Assembly (NCBI RefSeq): GCF_029227915.1
Contig: NC_079876.1
Coordinates: forward strand, 3,350,001 to 3,414,000
Source: Hydractinia symbiolongicarpus
Lineage: Eukaryota > Cnidaria > Hydrozoa > Anthoathecata > Hydractiniidae
DNA length: 64,000 nt
Direction of reading: 5' to 3'
Positions 11,492 through 23,029 of this stretch are shown in pieces. Under the pieces are notes generated by a model that saw only the letters and a list, made by a program, of their open reading frames with translations, ran no database searches and was not told the DNA's origin. The position numbers were made by a program, and so were the translations under genes. The number at the start of each line of letters is the position of its first letter. Within the stretch, counting starts at the first letter, position 1.

Positions 11492-13702
11492 GTAGTATTT
11501 AAAAATATTTTCATTTTTGATGAGACGCTGAATAAAAGAAGTTTAATCGCCGGCAAACGAAAACCCGCCATTTCCCGTAAACCCTGGACTCGGCCCGTAT
11601 AATCAAAAGTATACAAAGAAAGCACCCAGGGAGTAAACTCATTTCCCGAACGATTTTTAAAATTATTTTTTCACCACTAAAACGCATGAGACTTGTAGTT
11701 TTCAAAAAGGTTTTCATTTTTGATGAGACGCTGAATAAAAGAAGGCTAATCGCCGGCAAACAAAAACCCGCGATTTCCCGTAAATCCCGGACTCGGCCCG
11801 TATAGTCAAAAGTATACAAAGAAAGTACCCAGGGTGTAAACTCATTTCCCGAACGATTTTTTAAATTATTATTTCACCACTAAAGCCCATGAGACTTGTA
11901 GTTTTTAAAAATGTTTTCATTTTTGATGAGACGCTGAATAAAAGAAGTTTAAACGCCGGCAAACGAAAACCCGCGACTTCCCGTAAATGCCGGACTCGGC
12001 CCGTATAGTCAAAAGGATACAAAGAAAGTACCCAGGGACTAAACTCATTTCCCGAACGATTTTTTAAAATATTTTTTCACCACTAAAACGCATGAGACTT
12101 GTAGTTTTCAAAAATGTTTTCAATTTTGAGGAGACGCTGAATAAAAGAAGTTTAATCGCCGGCAAACGAAAACCTGCGATTTCCCGTAAATCCCGGACTC
12201 GGCCCGTATAGTAAAGAAAGTACCCGGGATGTAAACTCATTTCCCGAACGATTTTTTAAATTATTATTTCACCACTAAAACCCATGAGACTTGTAGTTTT
12301 TAAAAATGTTTTCATTTTTGATGAGACGCTGAATAAAAGAAGTTTAATCGCCGGCAAACAAAAACCCGCGATTTCCCGTAAATCCCGGACTCGGCCCGTG
12401 TAGTCAAAAGTATACAAAGAAAGTACCCAGGGTGTAAACTCATTTCCCGAACGATTTTTTAAATTATTATTTCACCACTAAAGCCCATGAGACTTGTAGT
12501 TTTTAAAAATGTTTTCATTTTTGATGAGACGCTGAATAAAAGAAGTTTAAACGCCGGCAAACGAAAACCCGCGACTTCCCGTAAATCCCGGACTCGGCCC
12601 GTATAGTCAAAAGTATACAAAGAAAGTACCCAGGGAGTAAACTCATTTCCCGAACGATTTTTTAAAATATTTTTTCACCACTAAAACGCATGAGACTTGT
12701 AGTTTTCAAAAATGTTTTCAATTTTGATGAGACGCTGAATAAAAGAAGTTTAATCGCCGGCAAACGAAAACCTGCGATTTCCCGTAAATCCCGGACTCGG
12801 CCCGTATAGTAAAGAAAGTACCCGGGATGTAAACTCATTTCCCGAACGGTTTTTTAAATTATTATTTCACCACTAAAACCCATGAGACTTATAGTTTTTA
12901 AAAATGTTTTCATTTTTGATGAGACGCTGAATAAAAGAAGTTTAATCGCCGGCAAACGAAAACCCGCCATTTCCCGTAAACCCCGGACTCGGCCCGTATA
13001 GTCAAAAGTATACAAAGAAATTACCCATGGAGTAAACTCATTTTCCGAACGATTTTTTAAATTATTTTCTCACCACTACAACGCATGAGACTTGTAGTTT
13101 TTAAAAATGTTTTCATTTTTGATGAGACGCTGAATAAAAGAAGTTTAATCGCCGGCAAACGAAAACCCGCCATTTCCCGTAAACCACGGACTCGGCCCGT
13201 ATAGTCAAAAGTATACAAAGAAAGTACCCAGGGAGTAAACTCATTTTCCGAACGATTTTTTAAATTATTTTTTCACCACTACAACGCATGAGACTTGTAG
13301 TTTTTAAAAATGTTTTCATTTTTGATGAGACGCTGAACAAAAGAAGTTTAATCGCCAGCAAACGAAAACCCGCCATTTCCCGTAAACCCCGGACTCGGCC
13401 CGTATAGTCAAAAGTATACAAAGAAATTACCCAGGGAGTAAACTCATTTTCCGAACGATTTTTTAAATTATTTTTTCACCACTAAAACGCATGAGACTTG
13501 TAGTTTTTAAAAATGTTTTCATTTTTGATGAGACGCTGAATAAAAGAAGTTTAATCGCGGGCAAACGAAAACCTGCGATTTCCAGTAAATCCCGGACTCG
13601 GCCGGTATAGTCAAAAGTATACAAAGAAAGTACCCAGGGTGTAAACTCATTTCCCGAACGATTTTTTAAATTATTATTTCACCACTAAAGCCCATGAGAC
13701 TT
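11492..13702 (+). repeat. 12-monomer-family HOR, copy U4 (2,211 bp, 11 monomers)
   Basis: 192-bp monomers lie at 12211 and 12809, 598 bp apart as in the other copies. Members ttacccatgg (13021), taaaccacgg, gaacaaaag and cgcgggc are present. The class B member between taaaccacgg and gaacaaaag is missing. Its length, 9 x 203 + 2 x 192 = 2,211, matches the observed offset to the next gtagtattt marker. Confidence 0.92.
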
Positions 13703-15913
13703 GTAGTATTTAAAAATATTTTCATTTTTGATGAGACGCTGAATAAAAGAAGTTTAATCGCCGGCAAACGAAAACCCGCCATTTCCCGTAAACCCTGGAC
13801 TCGGCCCGTATAATCAAAAGTATACAAAGAAAGTACCCAGGGAGTAAACTCATTTCCCGAACGATTTTTAAAATTATTTTTTCACCACTAAAACGCATGA
13901 GACTTGTAGTTTTCAAAAAGGTTTTCATTTTTGATGAGACGCTGAATAAAAGAAGTTTAATCGCCGGCAAACAAAAACCCGCGATTTCCCGTAAATCCCG
14001 GACTCGGCCCGTATAGTCAAAAGTATACAAAGAAAGTACCCAGGGTGTAAACTCATTTCCCGAACGATTTTTTAAATAATTATTTCACCACTAAAGCCCA
14101 TGAGACTTGTAGTTTTTAAAAATGTTTTTATTTTTGATGAGACGCTGAATAAAAGAAGTTTAAACGCCGGCAAACGAAAACCCGCGACTTCCCGTAAATC
14201 CCGGACTCGGCCCGTATAGTCAAAAGTATACAAAGAAAGTACCCAGGGACTAAACTCATTTCCCGAACGATTTTTTAAAATATTTTTTCACCACTAAAAC
14301 GCATGAGACTTGTAGTTTTCAAAAATGTTTTCAATTTTGAGGAGACGCTGAATAAAAGAAGTTTAATCGCCGGCAAACGAAAACCTGCGATTTCCCGTAA
14401 ATCCCGGACTCGGCCCGTATAGTAAAGAAAGTACCCGGGATGTAAACTCATTTCCCGAACGATTTTTTAAATTATTATTTCACCACTAAAACCCATGAGA
14501 CTTGTAGTTTTTAAAAATGTTTTCATTTTTGATGAGACGCTGAATAAAAGAAGTTTAATCGCCGGCAAACAAAACCCCGCGATTTCCCGTAAATCCCGGA
14601 CTCGGCCCGTGTAGTCAAAAGTATACAAAGAAAGTACCCAGGGTGTAAACTCATTTCCCGAACGATTTTTTAAATTATTATTTCACCATTAAAGCCCATG
14701 AGACTTGTAGTTTTTAAAAATGTTTTCATTTTTGATGAGACGCTGAATAAAAGAAGTTTAAACGCCGGCAAACGAAAACCCGCGACTTCCCGTAAATCCC
14801 GGACTCGGCCCGTATAGTCAAAAGGATACAAATAAAGTACCCAGGGAGTAAACTCATTTCCCGAACGATTTTTTAAAATATTTTTTCACCACTAAAACGC
14901 ATGAGACTTGTAGTTTTCAAAAATGTTTTCAATTTTGATGAGACGCTGAATAAAAGAAGTTTAATCGCCGGCAAACGAAAACCTGCGATTTCCCGTAAAT
15001 CCCGGACTCGGCCCGTATAGTAAAGAAAGTACCGGGGATGTAAACTCATTTCCCGAACGATTTTTTAAATTATTATTTCACCACTAAAACCCATGAGACT
15101 TATAGTTTTTAAAAATGTTTTCATTTTTGATGAGACGCTGAATAAAAGAAGTTTAATCGCCGGCAAACGAAAACCCGCCATTTCCCGTAAACCCCCGACT
15201 CGGCCCGTATAGTCAAAAGTATACAAAGAAATTACCCATGGAGTAAACTCATTTTCCGAACGATTTTTTAAATTATTTTCTCACCACTACAACGCATGAG
15301 ACTTGTAGTTTTTAAAAATGTTTTCATTTTTGATGAGACGCTGAATAAAAGAAGTTTAATCGCCGGCAAACGAAAACCCGCCATTTCCCGTAAACCACGG
15401 ACTCGGCCCGTATAGTCAAAAGTATACAAAGAAAGTACCCAGGGAGTAAACTCATTTTCCGAACGATTTTTTAAATTATTTTTTCACCACTACAACGCAT
15501 GAGACTTTTAGTTTTCAAAAATGTTTTCATTTTTGATGAGACGCTTAATGAAAGAGGTTTAATCGCCGGCAAACGAAATCCCGCGATTTCCCGTAATTCC
15601 CGGGCTTGGCCCGTATAGTCGAATGTATACAAAGAAAGTACCCAGGGAGTAAACTCATTTCCCGAACGATTTTTTAATTTTTTTTTTCACCACTAAAACG
15701 CATGAGACTTGTAGTTTTTAAAAATGTTTTCATTTTTGATGAGACGCTGAACAAAAGAAGTTTAATCGCCGGCAAACGAAAACCCGCCATTTCCCGTAAA
15801 CCCCGGACTCGGCCCGTATAGTCAAAAGTATACAAAGAAATTACCCAGGGAGTAAACTCATTTTCCGAACGATTTTTTAAATTATTTTTTCACCACTAAA
15901 ACGCATGAGACTT
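13703..15913 (+). repeat. 12-monomer-family HOR, copy U5a (2,211 bp, 11 monomers)
   Basis: It contains 192-bp monomers at 14422 and 15020, then ttacccatgg, taaaccacgg, class B (about 15,545) and gaacaaaag. The final cgcgggc member is missing: the sequence passes directly into a 192-bp monomer of the next, 5'-truncated unit. The end coordinate is set by the monomer count (11 monomers, 2,211 bp). Confidence 0.85.
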
Positions 15914-17718
15914 GTAGTTTTTAAAAATGTTTTCATTTTTGATGAGACGCTGAATAAAAGAAGTTTAATCGCCGGCAAACGAAAACCTGCGATTTCCCGT
16001 AAATCCCGGACTCGGCCCGTATAGTAAAGAAAGTACCCGGGATGTAAACTCATTTCCCGAACGATTTTTTAAATTATTATTTCACCACTAAAACCCATGA
16101 GACTTGTAGTTTTTAAAAATGTTTTCATTTTTGATGAGACGCTGAATAAAAGAAGTTTAAACGCCGGCAAACGAAAACCCGCGACTTCCCGTAAATCCCG
16201 GACTCGGCCCGTATAGTCAAAAGGATACAAATAAAGTACCCAGGGAGTAAACTCATTTCCCGAACGATTTTTTAAAATATTTTTTCACCACTAAAACGCA
16301 TGAGACTTGTAGTTTTTAAAAATGTTTTCATTTTTGATGAGACGCTGAATTAAAGAAGTTTAAACGCCGGCAAACGAAAACCCGCGACTTCCCGTAAATC
16401 CCGGACTCGGCCCGTATAGTCAAAAGGATACAAATAAAGTACCCAGGGAGTAAACTCATTTCCCGAACGATTTTTTAAAATATTTTTTCACCACTAAAAC
16501 GCATGAGACTTGTAGTTTTCAAAAATGTTTTCAATTTTGATGAGACGCTGAATAAAAGAAGTTTAATCGCCGGCAAACGAAAACCTGCGATTTCCCGTAA
16601 ATCCCGGACTCGGCCCGTATAGTAAAGAAAGTACCCGGGATGTAAACTCATTTCCCGAACGATTTTTTAAATTATTATTTGACCACTAAAACCCATGAGA
16701 CTTATAGTTTTTAAAAATGTTTTCATTTTTGATGAGACGCTGAATAAAAGAAGTTTAATCGCCGGCAAACGAAAACCCGCCATTTCCCGTAAACCCCGGA
16801 CCCGGCCCGTATAGTCAAAAGTATACAAAGAAATTACCCATGGAGTAAACTCATTTTCCGAACGATTTTTTAAATTATTTTCTCACCACTACAACGCATG
16901 AGACTTGTAGTTTTTAAAAATGTTTTCATTTTTGATGAGACGCTGAATAAAAGAAGTTTAATCGCCGGCAAACGAAAACCCGCCATTTCCCGTAAACCAC
17001 GGACTCGGCCCGTATAGTCAAAAGTATACAAAGAAAGTACCCAGGGAGTAAACTCATTTTCCGAACGATTTTTTAAATTATTTTTTCACCACTACAACGC
17101 ATGAGACTTTTAGTTTTCAAAAATGTTTTCATTTTTGATGAGACGCTTAATGAAAGAGGTTTAATCGCCGGCAAACGAAATCCCGCGATTTCCCGTAATT
17201 CCCGGGCTTGGCCCGTATAGTCGAATGTATACAAAGAAAGTACCCAGGGAGTAAACTCATTTCCCGAACGATTTTTTAATTTTTTTTTTCACCACTAAAA
17301 CGCATGAGACTTGTAGTTTTTAAAAATGTTTTCATTTTTGATGAGACGCTGAACAAAAGAAGTTTAATCGCCGGCAAACGAAAACCCGCCATTTCCCGTA
17401 AACCCCGGACTCGGCCCGTATAGTCAAAAGTATACAAAGAAATTACCCAGGGAGTAAACTCATTTTCCGAACGATTTTTTAAATTATTTTTTCACCACTA
17501 AAACGCATGAGACTTGTAGTTTTTAAAAATGTTTTCATTTTTGATGAGACGCTGAATAAAAGAAGTTTAATCGCGGGCAAACGAAAACCTGCGATTTCCA
17601 GTAAATCCCGGACTCGGCCGGTATAGTCAAAAGTATACAAAGAAAGTACCCAGGGTGTAAACTCATTTCCCGAACGATTTTTTAAATTATTATTTCACCA
17701 CTAAAGCCCATGAGACTT
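15914..17718 (+). repeat. 12-monomer-family HOR, copy U5b (1,805 bp, 9 monomers)
   Basis: It begins at a 192-bp monomer (16024), so the first three members of the parent (gtagtattt, tcaaaaagg, tttaaacgcc; 609 bp) are absent. Between its two 192-bp monomers (16024 and 16622) there are two successive tttaaacgcc/aggatac monomers in place of the cccgtgtagtc member plus one tttaaacgcc. The tail keeps ttacccatgg, taaaccacgg, class B, gaacaaaag and cgcgggc. 7 x 203 + 2 x 192 = 1,805, matching the interval left before the next gtagtattt marker. Confidence 0.85.
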
Positions 17719-19110
17719 GTAGTATTTAAAAATATTTTCATTTTTGATGAGACGCTGAATAAAAGAAGTTTAATCGCCGGCAAACGAAAACCCGCCATTT
17801 CCCGTAAACCCTGGACTCGGCCCGTATAATCAAAAGTATACAAAGAAAGTACCCAGGGAGTAAACTCATTTCCCGAACGATTTTTAAAATTATTTTTTCA
17901 CCACTAAAACGCATGAGACTTGTAGTTTTCAAAAAGGTTTTCATTTTTGATGAGACGCTGAATAAAAGAAGGCTAATCGCCGGCAAACAAAAACCCGCGA
18001 TTTCCCGTAAATCCCGGACTCGGCCCGTATAGTCAAAAGTATACAAAGAAAGTACCCAGGGTGTAAACTCATTTCCCGAACGATTTTTTAAATTATTATT
18101 TCACCACTAAAGCCCATGAGACTTGTAGTTTTTAAAAATGTTTTCATTTTTGATGAGACGCTGAATAAAAGAAGTTTAAACGCCGGCAAACGAAAACCCG
18201 CGACTTCCCGTAAATCCCGGACTCGGCCCGTATAGTCAAAAGGATACAAAGAAAGTACCCAGGGACTAAACTCATTTCCCGAACGATTTTTTAAAATATT
18301 TTTTCACCACTAAAACGCATGAGACTTGTAGTTTTCAAAAATGTTTTCATTTTTGATGAGACGCTGAATAAAAGAAGTTTAAACGCCGGCAAACGAAAAC
18401 CCGCGACTTCCCGTAAATCCCGGACTCGGCCCGTATAGTAAAGAAAGTACCCGGGATGTAAACTCATTTCCCGAACGATTTTTTAAATTATTATTTCACC
18501 ACTAAAACCCATGAGACTTATAGTTTTTAAAAATGTTTTCATTTTTGATGAGACGCTGAATAAAAGAAGTTTAATCGCCGGCAAACGAAAACCCGCCATT
18601 TCCCGTAAACCCCGGACTCGGCCCGTATAGTCAAAAGTATACAAAGAAATTACCCATGGAGTAAACTCATTTTCCGAACGATTTTTTAAATTATTTTCTC
18701 ACCACTACAACGCATGAGACTTGTAGTTTTTAAAAATGTTTTCATTTTTGATGAGACGCTGAATAAAAGAAGTTTAATCGCCGGCAAACGAAAACCCGCC
18801 ATTTCCCGTAAACCACGGACTCGGCCCGTATAGTCAAAAGTATACAAAGAAAGTACCCAGGGAGTAAACTCATTTTCCGAACGATTTTTTAAATTATTTT
18901 TTCACCACTACAACGCATGAGACTTTTAGTTTTCAAAAATGTTTTCATTTTTAATGAGACGCTTAATGAAAGAGGTTTAATCGCCGGCAAACGAAATCCC
19001 GCGATTTCCCGTAATTCCCGGGCTTGGCCCGTATAGTCGAATGTATACAAAGAAAGTACCCAGGGAGTAAACTCATTTCCCGAACGATTTTTTAATTTTT
19101 TTTTCACCAC
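17719..19110 (+). repeat. 12-monomer-family HOR, copy U6 (shortened, merges into next block)
   Basis: It starts at gtagtattt, then tcaaaaagg, tttaaacgcc and one deletion-type monomer (18438). The next member is directly the ttacccatgg monomer at 18650. Relative to copy U4 the distance to ttacccatgg is 598 bp shorter, exactly 203 + 203 + 192, so three whole monomers are lost. The single deletion-type monomer is a hybrid: its first half is the tttaaacgcc/gcgactt type and its second half the deletion type. Class B and gaacaaaag members follow before the pattern changes. Confidence 0.85.
18319..18510 (+). repeat. Hybrid satellite monomer at an exchange breakpoint
   Basis: The first part carries tttaaacgcc and cccgcgacttcccg, diagnostic for the monomers beside the 192-bp type. 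The second part carries gtatagtaaagaaag and acccgggatg, diagnostic for the 192-bp type. In every other copy these markers are in separate monomers. This marks the join at which three monomers were removed from this HOR copy, so the exchange fell inside a monomer but in register. Confidence 0.75.
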
Positions 19111-22100
19111 TAAAACGCATGAGACTTGTAGTTTTTAAAAATGTTTTCATTTTTGATGAGACGCTGAACAAAAGAAGTTTAATCGCCGACAAACGAAAAC
19201 CGCCATTTCCCGTAAACCCCGGACTCGGCCCGTATAGTCAAAAGTATACAAAGAAATTACCCAGGGAGTAAACTCATTTTCCGAACGATTTTTCAAATTA
19301 TTTTCTCACCACTACAACGCATGAGACTTGTAGTTTTTAAAAATGTTTTCATTTTTGATGAGACGCTGAATAAAAGAAGTTTAATCGCCGGCAAACGAAA
19401 ACCCGCCATTTCCCGTAAACCCCGGACTCGGCCCGTATAGTCAAAAGTATACAAAGAAAGTACCCAGGGAGTAAACTCATTTCCCCAACGATTTTTTAAT
19501 TTTTTTTTTTCACCACTAAAACGCATGAGACTTGTAGTTTTCAAAAATGTTTTCATTTTTGATGAGACGGTTAATGAAAGAAGTTTAATCGCCGGCAATC
19601 GAAAACCCGCGATTTCCCGTAAATCCCGTGCTTGGCCCGTATAGTCGAATGTATACAAAGAAAGTACCCTGTGAGTAAACTCATTTTCCGAACGATTTTT
19701 TAAATTATTTTTTCACCACTACAACGCATGAGACTTTTAGTTTTCAAAAATGTTTTCATTTTTGATGAGACGCTTAATGAAAGAGGTTTAATCGCCGGCA
19801 AACGAAATCCCGCGATTTCCCGTAATTCCCGGGCTTGGCCCGTATAGTCGAATGTATACAAAGAAAGTACCCAGGGAGTAAACTCATTTCCCGAACGATT
19901 TTTTAATTTTTTTTTTCACCACTAAAACGCATGAGACTTGTAGTTTTTAAAAATGTTTTCATTTTTGATGAGACGCTGAACAAAAGAAGTTTAATCGCCG
20001 GCAAACGAAAACCGCCATTTCCCGTAAACCCCGGACTCGGCCCGTATAGTCAAAAGTATACAAAGAAATTACCCAGGGAGTAAACTCATTTTCCGAACGA
20101 TTTTTCAAATTATTTTCTCACCACTACAACGCATGAGACTTGTAGTTTTTAAAAATGTTTTCATTTTTGATGAGACGCTGAATAAAAGAAGTTTAATCGC
20201 CGGCAAACGAAAACCCGCCATTTCCCGTAAACCCCGGACTCGGCCCGTATAGTCAAAAGTATACAAAGAAAGTACCCAGGGAGTAAACTCATTTCCCCAA
20301 CGATTTTTTAATTTTTTTTTTCACCACTAAAACGCATGAGACTTGTAGTTTTCAAAAATGTTTTCATTTTTGATGAGACGGTTAATGAAAGAAGTTTAAT
20401 CGCCGGCAATCGAAAACCCGCGATTTCCCGTAAATCCCGTGCTTGTCCCGTATAGTCGAATGTATACAAAGAAAGTACCTTGTGAGTAAACTCATTTCCC
20501 GAACGATTTTTTAAATTATTTTTTCACCACTAAAACGCATGAGACTTATAGTTTTCAGAAATGTTTTTATTTTTGATGAGACGCTTAATGAAAGTGGTTT
20601 AATCGCCAGCAAACGAAAACCCGCGATTTCCCGTAAATCCCGGGCTTGGCCCGTATAGTCGAATGTATACAAAGAAAGTACCCTGTGAGTAAACTCATTT
20701 CCAAAACGATTTTTTAAATTTTTTTTTCACCTCTAAAAGCATGAGACTTGTAGTTTTCAAAAATGTTTTCATTTTTGATGAGACGCTGAATAAAAGAAGT
20801 TTAATCGCCGGCAAACGAAAACCCGCCATTTCCCGTAAACCCCGGACTCGGCCCGTATAGTCAAAAGTATACAAAGAAAGTACCCAGGAAGTAAACTCAT
20901 TTTCCAAACGATTTTTTAAATTATTTTTTCACCACTACAACGCATGAGACTTGTAGTTTTCAAAAATGTTTTCATTTTTGATGAGACTCTTAATGAAAGA
21001 GGTTTAATCGCCGGCAAACGAAATCCCGCGATTTCCCGTAAATCCCGGGCTTGGCCCGTATAGTCGAATGTATACAAAGAAAGTACCCAGGGAGTAAACT
21101 CATTTCCCGAACGATTTTTTAATTTTTTTTTCACCACTAAAACGCATGAGACTTGTAGTTTTCAAAAATGTTTTCAATTTTGATGAGACGCTGAATAAAA
21201 GAAGTTTAATCGCCGGCAAACGAAAACCTGCGATTTCCCGTAAATCCCGGACTCGGCCCGTATAGTAAAGAAAGTACCCGGGATGTAAACTCATTTCCCG
21301 AACGATTTTTTAAATTATTATTTCACCACTAAAACCCATGAGACTTATAGTTTTTAAAAATGTTTTCATTTTTGATGAGACGCTTAATGAAAGAGGTTTA
21401 ATCGCCGGCAAACGAAATCCCGCGATTTCCCGTAAATCCCGGGCTTGGCCCGTATAGTCGAATGTATACAAAGAAAGTACCCAGGGAGTAAACTCATTTC
21501 CCGAACGATTTTTTAATTTTTTTTTTCACCACTAAAACGCATGAGACTTGTAGTTTTTAAAAATGTTTTCATTTTTGATGAGACGCTGAATAAAAGAAGT
21601 TTAATCGCCGGCAAACGAAAACCGCCATTTCCCGTAAACCCCGGACTCGGCCCGTATAGTCAAAAGTATACAAAGAAATTACCCAGGGAGTAAACTCATT
21701 TTCCGAACAATTTTTCAAATTATTTTCTCACCACTACAACGCATGAGACTTGTAGTTTTTAAAAATGTTTTCATTTTTGATGAGACGCTGAATAAAAGAA
21801 GTTTAATCGCCGGCAAACGAAAACCCGCCATTTCCCGTAAACCCCGGACTCGGCCCGTATAGTCAAAAGTATACAAAGAAAGTACCCAGGGAGTAAACTC
21901 ATTTCCCCAACGATTTTTTAATTTTTTTTTCACCACTAAAACGCATGAGACTTGTAGTTTTCAAAAATGTTTTCATTTTTGATGAGACGGTTAATGAAAG
22001 AAGTTTAATCGCCGGCAATCGAAAACCCGCGATTTCCCGTAAATCCCGTGCTTGGCCCGTATAGTCGAATGTATACAAAGAAAGTACCCTGTGAGTAAAC

Positions 22101-23029
22101 TCATTTCCCAAACGATTTTTTAAATTATTTTTTCACCACTAAAACGCATGAGACTTGTAGTTTTCAGAAATGTTTTCATTTTTGATGAGACGCTTAATGA
22201 AAGTGGTTTAATCGCCAGCAAACGAAAACCCGCGATTTCCCGTAAATCCCGGGCTTGGCCCGTATAGTCGAATGTATACAAAGAAAGTACCCAGGGAGTA
22301 AACTCATTTTCCGAACGATTTTTTAAATTATTTTTTCACCACTACAACGCATGAGACTTGTAGTTTTCAAAAATGTTTTCATTTTTGATGAGACGGTTAA
22401 TGAAAGAAGTTTAATCGCCGGCAATCGAAAACCCGCGATTTCCCGTAAATCCCGTGCTTGGCCCGTATAGTCGAATGTATACAAAGAAAGTACCCTGTGA
22501 GTAAACTCATTTCCCAAACGATTTTTTAAATTATTTTTTCACCACTAAAACGCATGAGACTTGTAGTTTTCAGAAATGTTTTCATTTTTGATGAGACGCT
22601 TAATGAAAGTGGTTTAATCGCCAGCAAACGAAAACCCGCGATTTCCCGTAAATCCCGGGCTTGGCCCGTATAGTCGAATGTATACAAAGAAAGTACCCTG
22701 TGAGTAAACTCATTTCCAAAACGATTTTTTAAATTTTCTTTTCACCACTAAAAGCATGAGACTTGTAGTTTTCAAAATTGTTTTCATTTTTGATGAGACG
22801 CTGAATAAAAGAAGTTTAATCGCCGGCAAACGAAAACCCGCCATTTCCCGAAAACCCCGGACTCGGCCCGTATAGTCAAAAGTATACAAAGAAAGTACCC
22901 AGGGAGTAAACTCATTTTCCGAACGATTTTTTAAATTATTTTTTCACCACTACAACGCATGAGACTTGTAGTTTTCAAAAATGTTTTCATTTTTGATGAG
23001 ACTCTTAATGAAAGAGGTTTAATAGCCGG
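19111..23029 (+). repeat. Mixed satellite block with an 812-bp (4-monomer) duplication
   Basis: A one-base loss (gaaaaccgccattt) occurs at 19201, 20013 and 21623 (measured at cgccattt). The first two are 812 bp apart, exactly 4 x 203. The linked variant gagacggttaatgaaag is about 811 bp apart at 19,564 and 20,375 and recurs at about 21,984 and 22,391 (407 bp, two monomers). A deletion-type monomer like those of the preceding HOR sits at 21265. Class B monomers are frequent. No gene or non-satellite insertion is seen. Confidence 0.85.
21100..21360 (+). repeat. Isolated 192-bp deletion-type monomer
   Basis: It carries ttcaattttgatgag, gtatagtaaagaaag (21265) and acccgggatg, then the companion aaaacccatgagacttatag. 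The same cassette is found inside the 5.25-19 kb HOR. Here it is flanked by class B monomers instead of its usual neighbours, which suggests local transfer from the adjacent HOR block. Confidence 0.75.

Noticed and set aside
19480-19520. Long T-runs (10 or more T before caccac) as terminators or poly(A) traces of retroelements
   Set aside because: They are length variants of the normal T-rich stretch found in every monomer and may partly be sequencing homopolymer error.
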